From Cannabis sativa (Eukaryota; Streptophyta; Magnoliopsida; Rosales; Cannabaceae): a stretch of DNA of 64,000 bases. Below are positions 12,639 to 23,956 of this stretch, piece by piece. The stretch lies in NCBI RefSeq assembly GCF_029168945.1, contig NC_083602.1, forward strand, positions 69,088,600 through 69,152,599. Direction: 5' to 3'. The translations under genes were made by a program, and so were the position numbers. Within the stretch, counting starts at the first letter, position 1, and every line of letters starts with the position of its first letter. A model generated the notes under the pieces. The model saw only the letters and a list, made by a program, of their open reading frames with translations, was not told the origin of the DNA and ran no database searches.

Positions 12639-13491
12639 CTTGCTGCTGAGGCTGGCCGCCTCTCCAAGAACATAATTAACCATGGCTTCGTTCTGTCTGA
12701 TTTTGGGGACATGAACGACGTCAGGAAGGTCCTTCAGGATCTCACTGTGGAGAGGCAGCTTTACCAGGAGGCTGCTGAGCGCCGGGAGGCTGCTGCCAAG
12801 GCCAATGAGGAGGAAGCCAAGCGGAGGGAAGCCCAGGCGGAGGCCATGATCCGGGATGAGGCCCAGCGGAGGGACAGGCTGGAAACCCAGCATCAAGAGG
12901 AGCTGAGGGCGGAAAGTGAGGCTGCTGCAAAGGCCAAGCGGGAGCTCCGGGAGACCAGGGAAGCCTTGGACGAGATGGTTGCCAAGGTGAGATCTTTAGA
13001 GGAAACTCACCAAGCAAACTTAGAGTCCAGGGCCGCTCTAGCCGCGAAGCTAAAGGAGCTCAGGGACTTCAAGGAACAAGCCACCAAGAAGGCAAAAAGA
13101 GTCGAGCTCCTTTCTCCCGTTTCCTGCGGCCGGTGCCCAAAGCGCTTCGACGATGGAGTCTTCATGGCTTGGTCTACCAACGACCAAAATATCAAGCTTA
13201 CCTTCTACCCCAAACCTGAGGAAATGATTGCCAAATTTTGGGAGAAGAAGAAGAAGCTTGATGCCATGGTAGAGGCGCGTATCGGACCTTGCCTTCCTCC
13301 GCGTATTGATTGAGCTGCTTCGAGATTAACCCAGTACAACCAAGATTCCACCCACTTCTTTTATTATTATTATTATTTTTTCTTTTTATGTATATATTTG
13401 CTGCTACCTTGGGACAATATATTTAGGTAGCAGTTTTTTATTTGAAGGGGAGACAATTCTTTAAGGCCTGTCCCCGGGCCACTTGTATATA

Positions 13492-13650
13492 TTTGACCTG
13501 CCCTGTGGGCTAGGATATTTATATGTGATCTCTTTTGCCACATATCTCTCTTTTTTGACCTGTCCTTTGGATCAGAATTTTTATACTTATGCTTTTTATT
13601 TTTGTGCATACTTTTTGACCTGCCCTTTGGGTCAGGATATTTTACTTAGT
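13492..13650 (+). repeat. Three-copy imperfect repeat in the shared 3' region
   Basis: The phrase TTGACCTGCCCT..GGG.TAGGATATTT occurs three times (about 13492, 13555 and 13615) at about 62-bp spacing. Each copy can fold, since GACCTGCCC pairs with GGGTCAGG. It lies between the 3' ends of the antisense gene (13313) and integrase (13803). It could serve in RNA 3'-end formation, but that is inference. Confidence 0.55.
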
Positions 13651-13802
13651 TTGTTTTTTGTCTGTCCGTGCGGTATACCCTAGTACCCCCCTGAGTGGCA
13701 TAGAAACTTTGTTTTTAAGGCACTCAGTTTTATTCAACATGTAGAGGAGGTATACATTTGGACGGTACAAACTCTTTGAACAAAGTCTAAGTTATATTTT
13801 TG

Positions 13803-14495
13803 CTATTGGTAATATTTTCTGAGGTGATCGACATTCCAGGCTCTTGGCACAATGGTTCCATCCATTCTTTTTAGCTTGTAAGTGCCGGAGCCGATTTCGT
13901 CCTCGATTTCATATGGTCCTTCCCAATTTGGCCCAAGTACCCCTACTCCGGGTTCCTGGGTGGCTGGGAAGACTCTTCTTAGGACCATATCCCCAATAGC
14001 AAATTTTCTGTTTTTAACCTTAGAGTTAAAATACTTGGTCACCTTCTTCTGATAAGCTGCCATCCGTATTTGAGACTCATCCCGGAGTTCTTCGACTTGA
14101 TCCGAAGCCTCTTGAAGCAAAGCTTGGTTCGTGGCTGGATCGTAAGTCGTTCTCCTGTGGGATGGGAATAACGTTTCTACCGGGACCATCGCTTCACAAC
14201 CGTACGCCATTGAGAAAGGCGAGTGTCCGGTCGTAGTTCTGGGGGTCGTCCGGTAGGCCCATAACACCCTTGGCAACTCTTCAGGCCAGTTGTTTTTGCA
14301 GGCCAGCAACTTTTTCTTCAAGGTGACTTTTAGGATTTTATTGACTGCTTCCGCCTGACCGTTTGTTTGAGGTTTGGCCACTGCGGAGAAGCTTTTCACT
14401 ACTCCGTGTTGGTTGCAGAAGTCAGTAAATTCCTCACAATTGAATTGCTTTCCATTGTCAGAGACTATTTTGTGAGGCAAGCCATATCGACACAC
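13803..14495 (-). pseudogene. Gypsy integrase, C-terminal part
   Basis: Holds the rest of the DDE core: the second Asp in IVSDNGKQF and the Glu in PQTNGQAEAVNKILK. It ends in a GPY/F-type C-terminal domain (NWEGPYEI) and the terminal HLRKYY. Integrase inserts the cDNA into the chromosome. It is offset by a frameshift near 14520 from the upstream part, where the DFVIKNIV segment is in this frame but the preceding TAKKAL is in the other. The stop at 13803 is the natural end of pol. Confidence 0.85.
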
Positions 14496-15508
14496 TATGT
14501 TTTTAATAACAAAGTCAGTGCTTTCTTAGCAGTTATTGTCTTCATAGGCTCAGCCTCCGTCCATTTGGTGAAGTAGTATACTGCTACTATTGCATACTTC
14601 ACTCCTCCTTTTCCTGTTGGCAGGGACCCAATGAGATCTATTCCCCACACCGCGAAGGGCCAGGGACTAGTCATCATGGTGATTTCATTTGGAGGAGCTC
14701 TCGGTATGTTCACGTACCTTTGGCACGAGTCACACTTTTGGACATAGTCTATACAATCTTTTTTCATTGTTGGCCAGAAGTACCCTTGCCTCAATATTTT
14801 CTTTGAGAGACTGGGTCCTCCCGTATGATCTCCACAGAACCCTTCGTGGACCTCTAGCATGATTTGTCTAGCTTCAGGGTCCGATACACACCTTAAATAA
14901 GGCATGCTGAGTCCTCTTCGGTAGAAAATTGGATCCATCATTACATAACGATGAGCCTGATACTGAATCTTCCGAGACAGTGCCCTTTCTTGGGGCAACT
15001 CACCTGTTGTTATGTATTTTATGATGGGGACCATCCAGCTGGGTTCTTGCCCAGCCGTTAGTGTGGTCTCTTTTATTTTGATGCTTGGCTCTGCCAAGCG
15101 TTCCACTGGTACTACCCCCAGCTCTTCGATTTCGCTATCCGAGGCTAACTTAGCCAGATAGTCCGCGTGAGCGTTCTTTTCTCGGGGGATTCTTTCTATT
15201 TTGTAGTCCGTGAACTCGTGGAGCCGCTCTCGGACTATTGTTACGTATGCGGCCATCCGCTCGCCGCGAGTTTGGTATTCTCCGGATACCTGGTTTACGA
15301 CCAGTTGGGAGTCACTGTAGACTTCCACTCTTTTGGCTCCCACAGCTTTTGCTAATTTCAGCCCTGCTATCAGGGCTTCATATTCGGCCTCATTGTTTGA
15401 AGCTGCAAAGTCAAACCGTAGGGCCGCCTGGAGTCGTAGTCCAGTTGGTGATATCATAGCCACTCCGGCTCCGGAACCGTTCTCATTGGAGGCTCCGTCT
15501 ACAAACAC
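14495..15508 (-). pseudogene. Gypsy archaeal-type RNase H (aRNH) and integrase N-terminus
   Basis: The first about 130 residues form a second RNase H: FVDGASNENGSG, NNEAEYEAL, VYSDSQLVVNQ and NAHADYLAKLA supply the D-E-D-D set. This extra RNase H marks the Tat clade. The integrase zinc-binding HHCC segment follows (H-E-G-F-C-G-D-H ... C-D-S-C-Q), then the first catalytic Asp (WGIDLIGSLP) and YFTKWTEAEP. Two frameshifts isolate this block, one from RT-RH upstream (around 15500) and one from the integrase C-terminus downstream (around 14520). All catalytic residues of aRNH are still present. Confidence 0.88.
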
Positions 15509-17651
15509 CCTCCATGTGGGGGTTTGGCGGTACCGGCGTATTTGCAGTTGCCTCGGCTTCGTTGCATTCAGTAATGAAGTCCGCCAAGGCTTGGCCTTTT
15601 ATAGAAATTCGGGGTATGTAGTGCAAGTCGAATTGACTCAGCTCCATTGCCCACTCGAGGAGCCTTCCGGATGCTTCGGGTTTTTGGAGGACCTGCCGGA
15701 GCGGGTGATTGGTCAGAATTTTGATCGGATGGGCTTGGAAGTATGGCCTCAACTTCCTTGACGCCATCAGGAGGCAAAACACCAGTTTTTCAATGACCGG
15801 GTATCTTGTTTCGGCCCCTATCATGCGCTTGCTGACATAGTACACGGGATGCTGAGTTTTCTCTTCTTCCCGGACCAAGGCAGCGCTGACCGTGTGTTCG
15901 GAGACGGCCAAATAAAGAAATAGGTCTTCTCCGAGGACGGGTTTTGATAGGATAGGAGGCTTGGCCATGTGCTCTTTTAGCTTTTTGAATGCCTCCTCGC
16001 ACTCGTCTGACAATTTGAATTTTTGGCACTTCTTCAGCACGTTGAAGAAGGGTATGCACTTGTCCGTGGACCGTGAGATGAAGCGGCTTAAAGCAGCTAC
16101 CTTTCCGGTCAGGCTCTGCACATCTTTATGTTTTTTGGGGGATGGCATGCTCAGGAGAGCCTGGATTTTTTCCGGATTTGCCTCAATCCCCCTTTGACTG
16201 ACAATGAAGCCCAGGAACTTTCCTGATTTGACCCCAAAGGTGCATTTCTTTGGGTTGAGCTTCATGCCGTATCTCTGGACAACTTCGAAGCATTCTTCTA
16301 AGTCGCTTGCATGGCTGTTGCATGCTTTGGATTTGACGAGCATGTCGTCCACGTAAACCTCCATGTTTCGCCCTAGGAGGCCTTTAAACATCCGGTTAAC
16401 CATTCTTTGATAGGTTGCTCCGGCGTTTTTCAGTCCGAAGGGCATAACTAGGTAACAGTATACCCCCTTATCGGTCCTGAAGCTAGTGCACTCCTGGTCT
16501 GCCGTATGCATTTTTATTTGATTGTACCCAGCATAGGCGTCCATGAAGGATAGCAGTTTGAATCCGGAAGTGGCATCTACCATCTGGTCAATCCTGGGCA
16601 GCGGGAAACAGTCCTTCGGACAAGCTTTGTTTAGATCAGTGAAATCTATACAAACTCGCCAAGTTCCGTTCGGCTTGGGCACCAGGACCGGATTGGCCAG
16701 CCACTCCGGATAGTATACGTCGCGGATCATGTCGTTAGTCAAAAGTTTGTCCACCTCTTTCTCTAGAGCTTCGGCTTTCACCGAGTCGAGCGGGCGTCGC
16801 TTTTGCTGGACGGGGGGCATGTCCGGATTGACGTTGAGTACGTGGGTGATGACATGAGGGCTTATGCCAGTCATGTCTTCTTGGCGCCATGCGAAGATGT
16901 CGATAGCGCCCTTCAGTGTTTTTATTATTTTTTCTTTTTCCTCCGGGTCTAGGTTCTTCCCTAGCCGGAGTACTTTGGTGGAGTCGACGTCGCACACTGA
17001 TACTTCTTTGACGTCCTCCATTGGTTCCACAATTCTTTCGGACCCCACACGGGGGTCCAACTCATCCTCTTCAGCCACTTCTGGCTCAGCTGACTCCCGG
17101 ACCATTAGCACGGGCAGGTGGGTTGCGACATTGTAACATTGTCTTGCTTCCCCCTGGTTTCCCCTCACAGTTCCAATTCCGGCCTCCCGGGTAGGGAACT
17201 TTAGGCATAGGTGCCGGATCGAAGTGACTGCGCCAAAGTCTACCAAGGCTGGTCGGCCGAGGATCGCGTTGTAGGCTGTCGGACAGTCCACCACTACGAA
17301 GGTGCAGTATTTGAATGTGCTCTGGGGGGTGTCCGGGCACAAGGTGACTGGGAGCCTTACCTTTCCCATTGGGATAAGTGTCGTCCCGTTAAACCCTGTG
17401 AGCTGGGACCCACTGGGTGAGAGGCCCCGGTCTGTCAAGCATATCGCGGTGAAGGCTTCTTTGAAGAGTAAGTTCACGGAACTCTCATTGTCAATTAAGA
17501 CTCTGGCCACCACTTTATTCGCGATGGGGGTCTCTATGACCAACGGGTCATGATGATGGAAACGCACCGTCTTGGCATCTTCTTCTGTGAACGTGATGGG
17601 TTGGTCCATCAACAGGGGCCTTTGAGCTGGGAGTTGAGTAACTTCCCACAC
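15483..17651 (-). pseudogene. Gypsy protease, reverse transcriptase and first RNase H
   Basis: About 720 codons. Protease is at residues about 45-65: VLIDNESSVNLLF, where the family normally has D-x-G-S, so the active-site Gly appears as Glu in this copy. RT follows with WRVCIDFTDLNKACPKD, FMDAYAGYNQI and the catalytic YVDDMLVKS, then the thumb and RNase H (YLAVSEHTVSAALV ... YYVSKRM ... TNHPLRQVL). The expected linker to aRNH runs out of frame at the 3' end. RT and RNase H together copy the genomic RNA in cytoplasmic particles. Protease cleaves the polyprotein, which this copy may not manage. The match to Tat-type pol is strong and the order is normal. Confidence 0.9.
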
Positions 17652-17652
17652 C

Positions 17653-19799
17653 TCATTGTGTTTCGGCCCCGGCGTATCGCTTAAGCTCCTTGCGAGTAGT
17701 CCCTCCGATATGGGGACCTCCGGAGATCATGGCTACCCTCCCATTAGGCCGGGGCGGCAGACCGGGGATATGCTGGGCGTCGCCCGTGGGAGCAGCTGGA
17801 GCCAATGCTCCTGCTGTACCCCCCGGTGTTCCCTGAGGCATACCCACGGTCGCCTGACCCGAATTGAGGTGGGGCAACCTATTCTTGATCCACTCATAGA
17901 GGTGGCCCAATCGAATTAGATTTTCGATCTCGTCCTTGAGATTCTTACATTCATTAGTGCTATGACCAATGTCGTTGTGGTACTCGCATCTTTTGCTCGG
18001 ATCTCTCCGGGAGCTATCTTTGTACAACGGTTGTGGTCTCCGGTAGTGTGTATTTTGCCTAGTAGCAAAGTACACACGCTCTTGGGAGTCCGACAGCTCC
18101 GTGTATTGGGTATACTGGGGGGTGTACCCCTTTTTCTGGCGCTTCTCTCCCGTCCGGGTGCTGGCTTTGGAGGATCTTTTACTCCTTGAACCACAGGAAG
18201 GGCACATGTCGAGCTAGCAGCCGGAGCAGAGTGTGAAGGAGCTGGCCCATTCACTCCGGACGGGTTGCCAAAATGGGATGATGCTGGTGCTAAGGCTTGG
18301 CCCTGGCTATATCCGGGGGTAGCAGAGAATTGTATGCCACTTGCTTGTGGAGTTGCGGTCGGGGCAGTACCAGGGGGCGATACTCCGGGCATGTACCCTG
18401 CTATTCCGGTGGGATAGTAGCCTCCATAAGCCACGATTTGGGCTTCTTCGAGGTTGATGTATTTTTGGACTCTCTTCTGGAAGTCCTGGAGGCTAGCAGC
18501 TCCTTCTTGCTGCAGCTCATTCCAGAAAGGAGTCCCAGTACGGATGCCTGCTTGGAGAAGTGCAAGCTGTTGTCCGTCATCAACCTTCTTGGTTTTCGAG
18601 GCTTCCTCTCGGAACCTCTTTATGTAATTCTTCAAGGTCTCAGTGGGCAGTTGCTTGATATTAGTCAAGGCACTGACCTCCAGATTGACCTTTCTTGCGG
18701 CGACAAACTGTCTCCGGAAGTTGGTCTGTAGTTTGTTCCAACAGCCCACGGATCCTGGTTCCAGTTTTTTGAACCATTCCTCCGCGGACCCACTTAGGGT
18801 AAGTGGGAAGCACAGACATTTGGCGTCATTGCTGACCCTCATGACCGTCATGACACGGTTGAACCGTGACAAGTGGTCGCTAGGATCGGAGTTCCCGGTA
18901 TAAGCTGCCATTTCGGGCATCTTGAAGTTCTTAGGGAGCTCCGCCTCTAAGATGTGCTTAGCACATGGCTCTCGATCCTCGCTGTCTGAGTCGGAGTCGT
19001 CTCCTTTCTGCCTTCGGGAGACTCGGGCAATGTCTTTTCGAAGTATGGCGAGTTCTGCCATAATTCCTTCATTCAACGTACCCGAGGAGACCACGGGTCC
19101 GTATCTTTTTTGGTCAAGGTGATCCCGGATATCACCTTGGTTCCCATTGATTTGATTTCTCAGATCAACGGGAGGACACCTCTGTCCTCTTCTTCCTCTA
19201 CCCCTGGGTTCTTGGTGTACGAAAACGCTTTTTCGGTCCCCTCGATCCTGAGGGCCAAGGCTCCCTTTTTGGGGCTTGCCCCTCTGCGGACCTTTCCCTT
19301 TAGGGAAATCTGAGCGGACCTTTCGCGGATCCTGCACCTTTTTCTTTCACCCTGGGGTAGAAGTAGGGTTTTTCGTTTGATTCCCTTCAGCAGGGTATCT
19401 TATAGGGCTAGGCTCCCTAGATTTCGGCTGCTGGGAATTAGGCGAAGACGTCGCTGGCTCCTTGTCGAGTCCAGCGGTCATTGCCTTGGGGTGCACGTGA
19501 ATGCCAGCTGCTTCCCTGGCTTTTTGCATGGCCAGTATCACTTCCTGCATTTTCTGATTTTGTGCTTTCTGAGCTTCGATCTCGGCTTCGTGATCGATAG
19601 CTTTTTGTCTGAGAAGCACCAGTTCTGAGTAACTACCTTCGTCATAGGCATACTCATCGAGGTTTCCCTCGTAGTCATCATCGGGGACTATTTCTTCTTC
19701 CTCAGACTACTCTGCTGCTCTTGAGGCTACATCTTCCTTATTTGGGTCTTGAGCATCTCCTAGAGGACGAGGCTGACGAGTACTTCTTGTCTCCACCAT
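17653..19799 (-). pseudogene. Gypsy gag, with two internal stops and a frameshift
   Basis: The ATG at 19799 (MVETRSTRQPRP) opens an acidic, coiled-coil-prone N-terminus interrupted by TAG (near 19709) and TGA at 19347-19349. The capsid core follows at about 18930-18480 with HILEAELPKNFKMPEM, SDPSDHLSRF, GSAEEWFKKLEPGSVGCWNKL and LRNYIKRF-type segments, matching plant retrotransposon gag. Near 18200 the frame shifts, and the C-terminal part (17653-18207) carries CEYHNDIGHSTNECKNLKDEI, the zinc-knuckle-like C-H-H-C motif of Tat gag. Gag forms the virus-like particle. A further one-base shift separates it from pol at 17651; I cannot tell a programmed shift from decay, but decay is simpler given the other lesions. 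Confidence 0.85.
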
Positions 19800-19839
19800 G
19801 TTTGTGAAGTCAAATGTTTGTTTATAGTAGCTTTCTTCA

Positions 19840-19861
19840 GCTCTCAATGAAAGCACCAAAA
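19840..19861 (-). other. Gypsy primer-binding site
   Basis: Directly after the 5' LTR, the minus strand reads TTT then TGGTGCTTTCATTGAGAGC, beginning TGG as a tRNA-primed PBS should. I have not matched it to a particular tRNA. Confidence 0.65.
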
Positions 19862-20231
19862 TGTTGACCGAGATTTTCGGCAACTAATAAAATATTATAA
19901 GATTATTGAGCTTGTAAGAAAGTGAGAGAAGGATTTTTACGTGGTTGGGGCGTTAATGAGCCTTAGTCCACGAGTCTTTGTTATTTATGGACGTATTTAA
20001 TACAAAGATTATCCTTGGGAGAATTTCACCCTTATAAATACAGAGAATGTTCTTGGTGAGTATTTACTCTACTTGCTCATATGCAGCCCAAGATTCTCGA
20101 TCCCATTTAATGAGCTTTGAGGGGGTATTTATAGTGTCTTTGGCGGGGTAATCCCTAGAATTGTTCTTACAAGTGTATTTGTAAGTATCCATAAAGTTGG
20201 GTATTCCCAATGAATATACCATGGGTAATAC
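19862..20231 (-). repeat. Gypsy 5' LTR, inner part (split by Copia-2)
   Basis: Starts TGTTGACCGAG like the left LTR and breaks at AATAC, where Copia-2 begins. It resumes at 30223 (370 + 412 = 782 bp). Confidence 0.92.
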
Positions 20232-22181
20232 TGTTGGTGTTATATTTATCCAGGATCTTAGATCTATTTGCAAGTATGTTGATTTAACAACCTAATATTG
20301 AACTTCTAAAACGATGAACTAAACACATAAAAGTTAAGAATAACTTACAGTGATTGCAGCGAAATTTATGTCTCCTTCCACTCAGATCTCTAACCCTTGA
20401 TTCCTGTCTGTAGCAGAGTATAATCAAGATCTGAGCCCGAAAGTTCTTCAGTTGGATGTGATCCTTCACAGTCTTCCAAACTATGATGAGATACTGAATG
20501 ATGTGAGTGGGCACTTCTCTCTCACTAGGGAATTTCGAAATCTCTCTTTGTTTTTCTCTCTTAATTTCGTGTGATACACTTTGCAAAGCAAAGTTTTCTC
20601 TAGCAAACATATGCTCATACAAAGAGAGGAGAGGGGCTGCTATAAATAGGAAAAGAGAAGACCACAACTTTCCAAATAAACAGTTTCCTCTTTTACTGTG
20701 TAATAGAATAACTGCCTTATTTAGTGTGATTCACCACTTTCCTATTTAGGCTAGGCTTTGATTAGCAATTAAATGACAAATTAAATTGAAAAATAATAAT
20801 TGGGAAAAGGCAATGATGTGGCCGACCATGGTGTGAATGGGCCTCACATTGATTTTGCAGTTTCCTCAATTTTATTTCTATTTCTCCAAAAATGCCATTT
20901 TTCCAATTCTAATAATTTAAATGCCAAAACCAATTATTTAATAACTAAAATAGATTATTAAATAATATTGCCATTTAAGATTAATTATTAATTCAGACAT
21001 GCAAAGTCTCATAATTAATAATTAAACCTAGAAACCCTCTTATTTACGATTTCATCCTTAAACTGTGAGAATTCACAAATTAGACATAGTCTAACTTTTA
21101 GAATTATAATTGATTAATCATAAATCAATTATAGAGTCCTACAAACAGTATAATCTCAACTAGAATGGGGACCATGGATCTATATTCTGAGCTTCCAATA
21201 AGTTGAACCGATTTACCAAGTAAATCCCTAACTTATTAATTCCTCGTTGAATCCACTCTTAGAACTTGGAATTGCACTCTCAGACTTATATAGAGCATAT
21301 CATATGTTTCACGATATCAATATGCTATCTCATTTAACCATTGTTATAATCTTAATGTGATTTAGAGATCCTCTATATAGATGATTTACATCGAGACGGG
21401 ACCAATTTACCGTTTACACCCCTCAATGTATTTTGCCCATTTGAACACTTAGTTACCTGTAAATGATGTTTTAGTGATCTAATATATAGTCACTGAAACA
21501 AGAGCTCATCCATTTACTTCTATTTAACTAAGCTCAAAAGGAATCATCACTTTACTTCTATACACCAGTAGAAGCTATAGATTTCCATATTTATGTTTAG
21601 CACTCCCTATTCAGTTATGCTATCATGTTCCCAAAATATATGTATTATCCTGACTCAAAGCAGGCTTTAACTAATAAATCAAAGAACAAGAATAGCACTC
21701 TTGAGATTGAGCCTAAGCATATCAGGATTTAGATTCTCTTAATCTAACATCAACTTCTGACATTGACTTGGAAAGATACAACGGTAAGTTTACAATATCT
21801 TTAACCAAGTTCAATATCGGTCCACTCCAATGCATACTCCATGCATTCGAAACCAGTATACTTTGCCAATGTTCTGGAAAGAACATAACACTTACTCCAA
21901 GTGTAAGTATACTTCATCGCTGATTATCACATCAGTGTAAATCCAAAACACTGATGAACAGGGACCAAATCTTTTGAATCATATAATCACAATCAAATTC
22001 CACTGTATTGACAATACTGTAATTGTGAATAACTATATGTTCTGGATTTAACTGATTTTGTGCACATATCAAGTATATGTATTAAACCATAAACATGTAA
22101 CATACATGTAAACATACTTCACTTCCAAATTGATAACTAATCAGATTGTAATGAGTTTTATTTAGGGCATAAAACCCAACA
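20232..22181 (-). repeat. Copia-2 3' LTR
   Basis: 1,950 bp from TGTTGGTGTTATA to AAACCCAACA, collinear with 28268-30217. The 127-codon frames seen at 20284-20667 and 28320-28703 are the same LTR sequence twice, not a gene. Confidence 0.93.
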
Positions 22182-22196
22182 AACTCCCACTTGCAC
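22182..22196 (-). other. Copia-2 polypurine tract
   Basis: Minus strand GTGCAAGTGGGAGTT lies against the 3' LTR and is identical to Copia-3 at 43238-43252. Confidence 0.8.
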
Positions 22197-23956
22197 TAAC
22201 ATAAAACAAGTAGTGCATTACAATCAATCTTTTGTCTTGATCCTCTGATCAAGTGTAGTATCTTTGAATCCACCCATATTTCTGGAATCAGGTTCATGAG
22301 ACACATGAAACCTTCCCTAACTTATGCTTTACTCGTCAAGGGATACTGAAATCCTTACTGCCCATTAAGTACATCTCAACAACCAGAAGACATATCTCTC
22401 AAATTTTAAAATTTGAAATTGAGATAAAGCAGTGTAGAATTTTCTTCAGTAAAATAACTTTTTGGTAATTTTGAATTTACAAAGTTATATCTTCTCTGAT
22501 GAAGCTTGAATGATTATAGATGGGTTTTAACACTCTTCTATAATGATTCCTCCACCCCCAGAGTAACCACCATCTCACAATGAGTCGGTATGCATATCAG
22601 GATCACTAATGAATAGTTCCTTAATAACATATACGTCACTTTTGTAAATCTTTCTTGATTGTCCCCTAATGTTCCCCATTTGATTACATCTCCGATGGCT
22701 CCCACTCAATAGCAGATGTCTGGTTAGAAACTTTTAACCTTTTACTATTGTTTCTGGGAACATCTCGTTGTGACTTATTATCTTAAGCCGAAACTGTAAG
22801 TTTCTTTAAGATTAGTTCAACAACATAGCAGTCTAGTATTTGAAGTGAAAAATACTTGCTAGAGATTTAAGCAATCAAATCAAGATACCATAAAATGTTA
22901 TGAGAAATAGACATCTTGAATCAGTCTTTCGAATAGACTATGCAAGAATTCTTCTATCTTACTCTCATAATTCTGATAAGTTATTTCTATCCATGTGAAT
23001 GGTTAGACTTGTTTTTATCAGAGGTGTTCTTAAGTTCCTATCACAATTATCAACCAAACGAAGATGGGTAAAGAATTTTAATATTCTCCCACTCAACCAA
23101 GGTAATGTGAAACATTATCAAAGAACTTTAATGGTATCAATAACTATTACAACAGTAAATCTAAACTGGAACATATAATCAAGATCAAGGATTTGTTCTG
23201 ATAATAGCTAATTTATTATATTATTTCCATGTTTAAAATTATGTGTCACAAAGGGTACTGTAGAATAAAGTCCACCCCTAAGTTTATAGAGATTATGGTC
23301 CACCCTTAAAGGTTGTAAATCTCTAAGTGTGATAGAGAGTACGTGGAGTTGAATATAATCCGAGTTCATTAGATATAAAAAATCGTTTGAACGGCATATT
23401 ATTCTTAACTTTTCTCCACCCCTATCAGATCAAAAGATCTTTTTATTAAACAAATTCTCAAATAATTGTTTTTGAAACCAACAATTATTCATAAACATAG
23501 AAATAACTTCAAGTGTTTATGTAGTAATAACTCTGTAAAGAGTTTAAATACTTTTGAATTTGCATCAATAATAAAAACACATACACATTCAAACATAATA
23601 AATATAATAATCGGTAATAGATAAAATAAAGAACTGAAGCTCAACTCATAAATTGCAATATAATTGAAAAAGATATTTTATTATAAACCAAAAATTGTTT
23701 GCAATATTTATGAGAACCAAACAGGGAATTAAGATCCCAAAACTTGAAATCCAAATTGTTTGAAAAACTAAACAATTAATTCAAATGAAAGAGCTTCTTC
23801 TTTATTATAGACAATCTCCATCCACCATCCAGCTTTTTATTCCAACTCGTTAAGACGACACCGAGTTTAAGAAGCTTTAGCTATAAGAAGAATAATAAAC
23901 AAGGTTAGTAGTCCAGAATTATTAATCCAAAAGGATAATAATTCACTAAAAACACA
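22197..23956 (-). pseudogene. Decayed remains between gag and the 3' LTR of Copia-2
   Basis: This is where pol should be. No frame longer than 60 codons survives. Around 23407-23421 the minus strand still reads a stretch encoding D-R-G-G-E in one frame, as in the integrase of Copia-3. Fragments such as 'gtccacccct' echo integrase sequence near 45160. The whole is 1.8 kb where a full pol would need over 3 kb, so pol was both deleted and mutated. Confidence 0.45.

Larger units (their letters stand above)
10198..13313 (+). pseudogene. Antisense gene of the Tat element: putative gypsy-type transposon (Transposase_28-like) protein with coiled-coil tail
   Basis: A plus-strand gene between pol and the 3' LTR, opposite to gag-pol. 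The ATG at 10198 follows the UTR intron. The first coding exon (10198-11394) has a conserved core around YGGFGAWS, HLMAGAMLPLQDYFVNFL, PQAYRLLSG, GDKLKDGFYGFR and HRFFFSSGF, which I recognise as the plant 'putative gypsy type transposon' family (Pfam Transposase_28). The frame shifts between about 10845 and 10890, and a TAG sits at 11130. Intron 11395-11796 splices in phase 1, rebuilding a Gly codon; intron 12561-12638 splices in phase 0. The last exon (12639-13313) encodes a long Ala/Glu/Arg/Lys coiled coil (about 12720-13110). Spliced length would be about 880 codons. Role unknown; binding gag or nucleic acid through the coiled coil is only a guess. One frameshift and one stop make this copy defective. 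Confidence 0.72.

Noticed and set aside
11928..13195. Minus-strand frames opposite the antisense gene
   Set aside because: Pro- and Ser-rich shadows of the coiled-coil and linker coding sequence on the other strand.
22182..23956. A second non-LTR gene in Copia-2
   Set aside because: No frame above 60 codons and only faint integrase traces.
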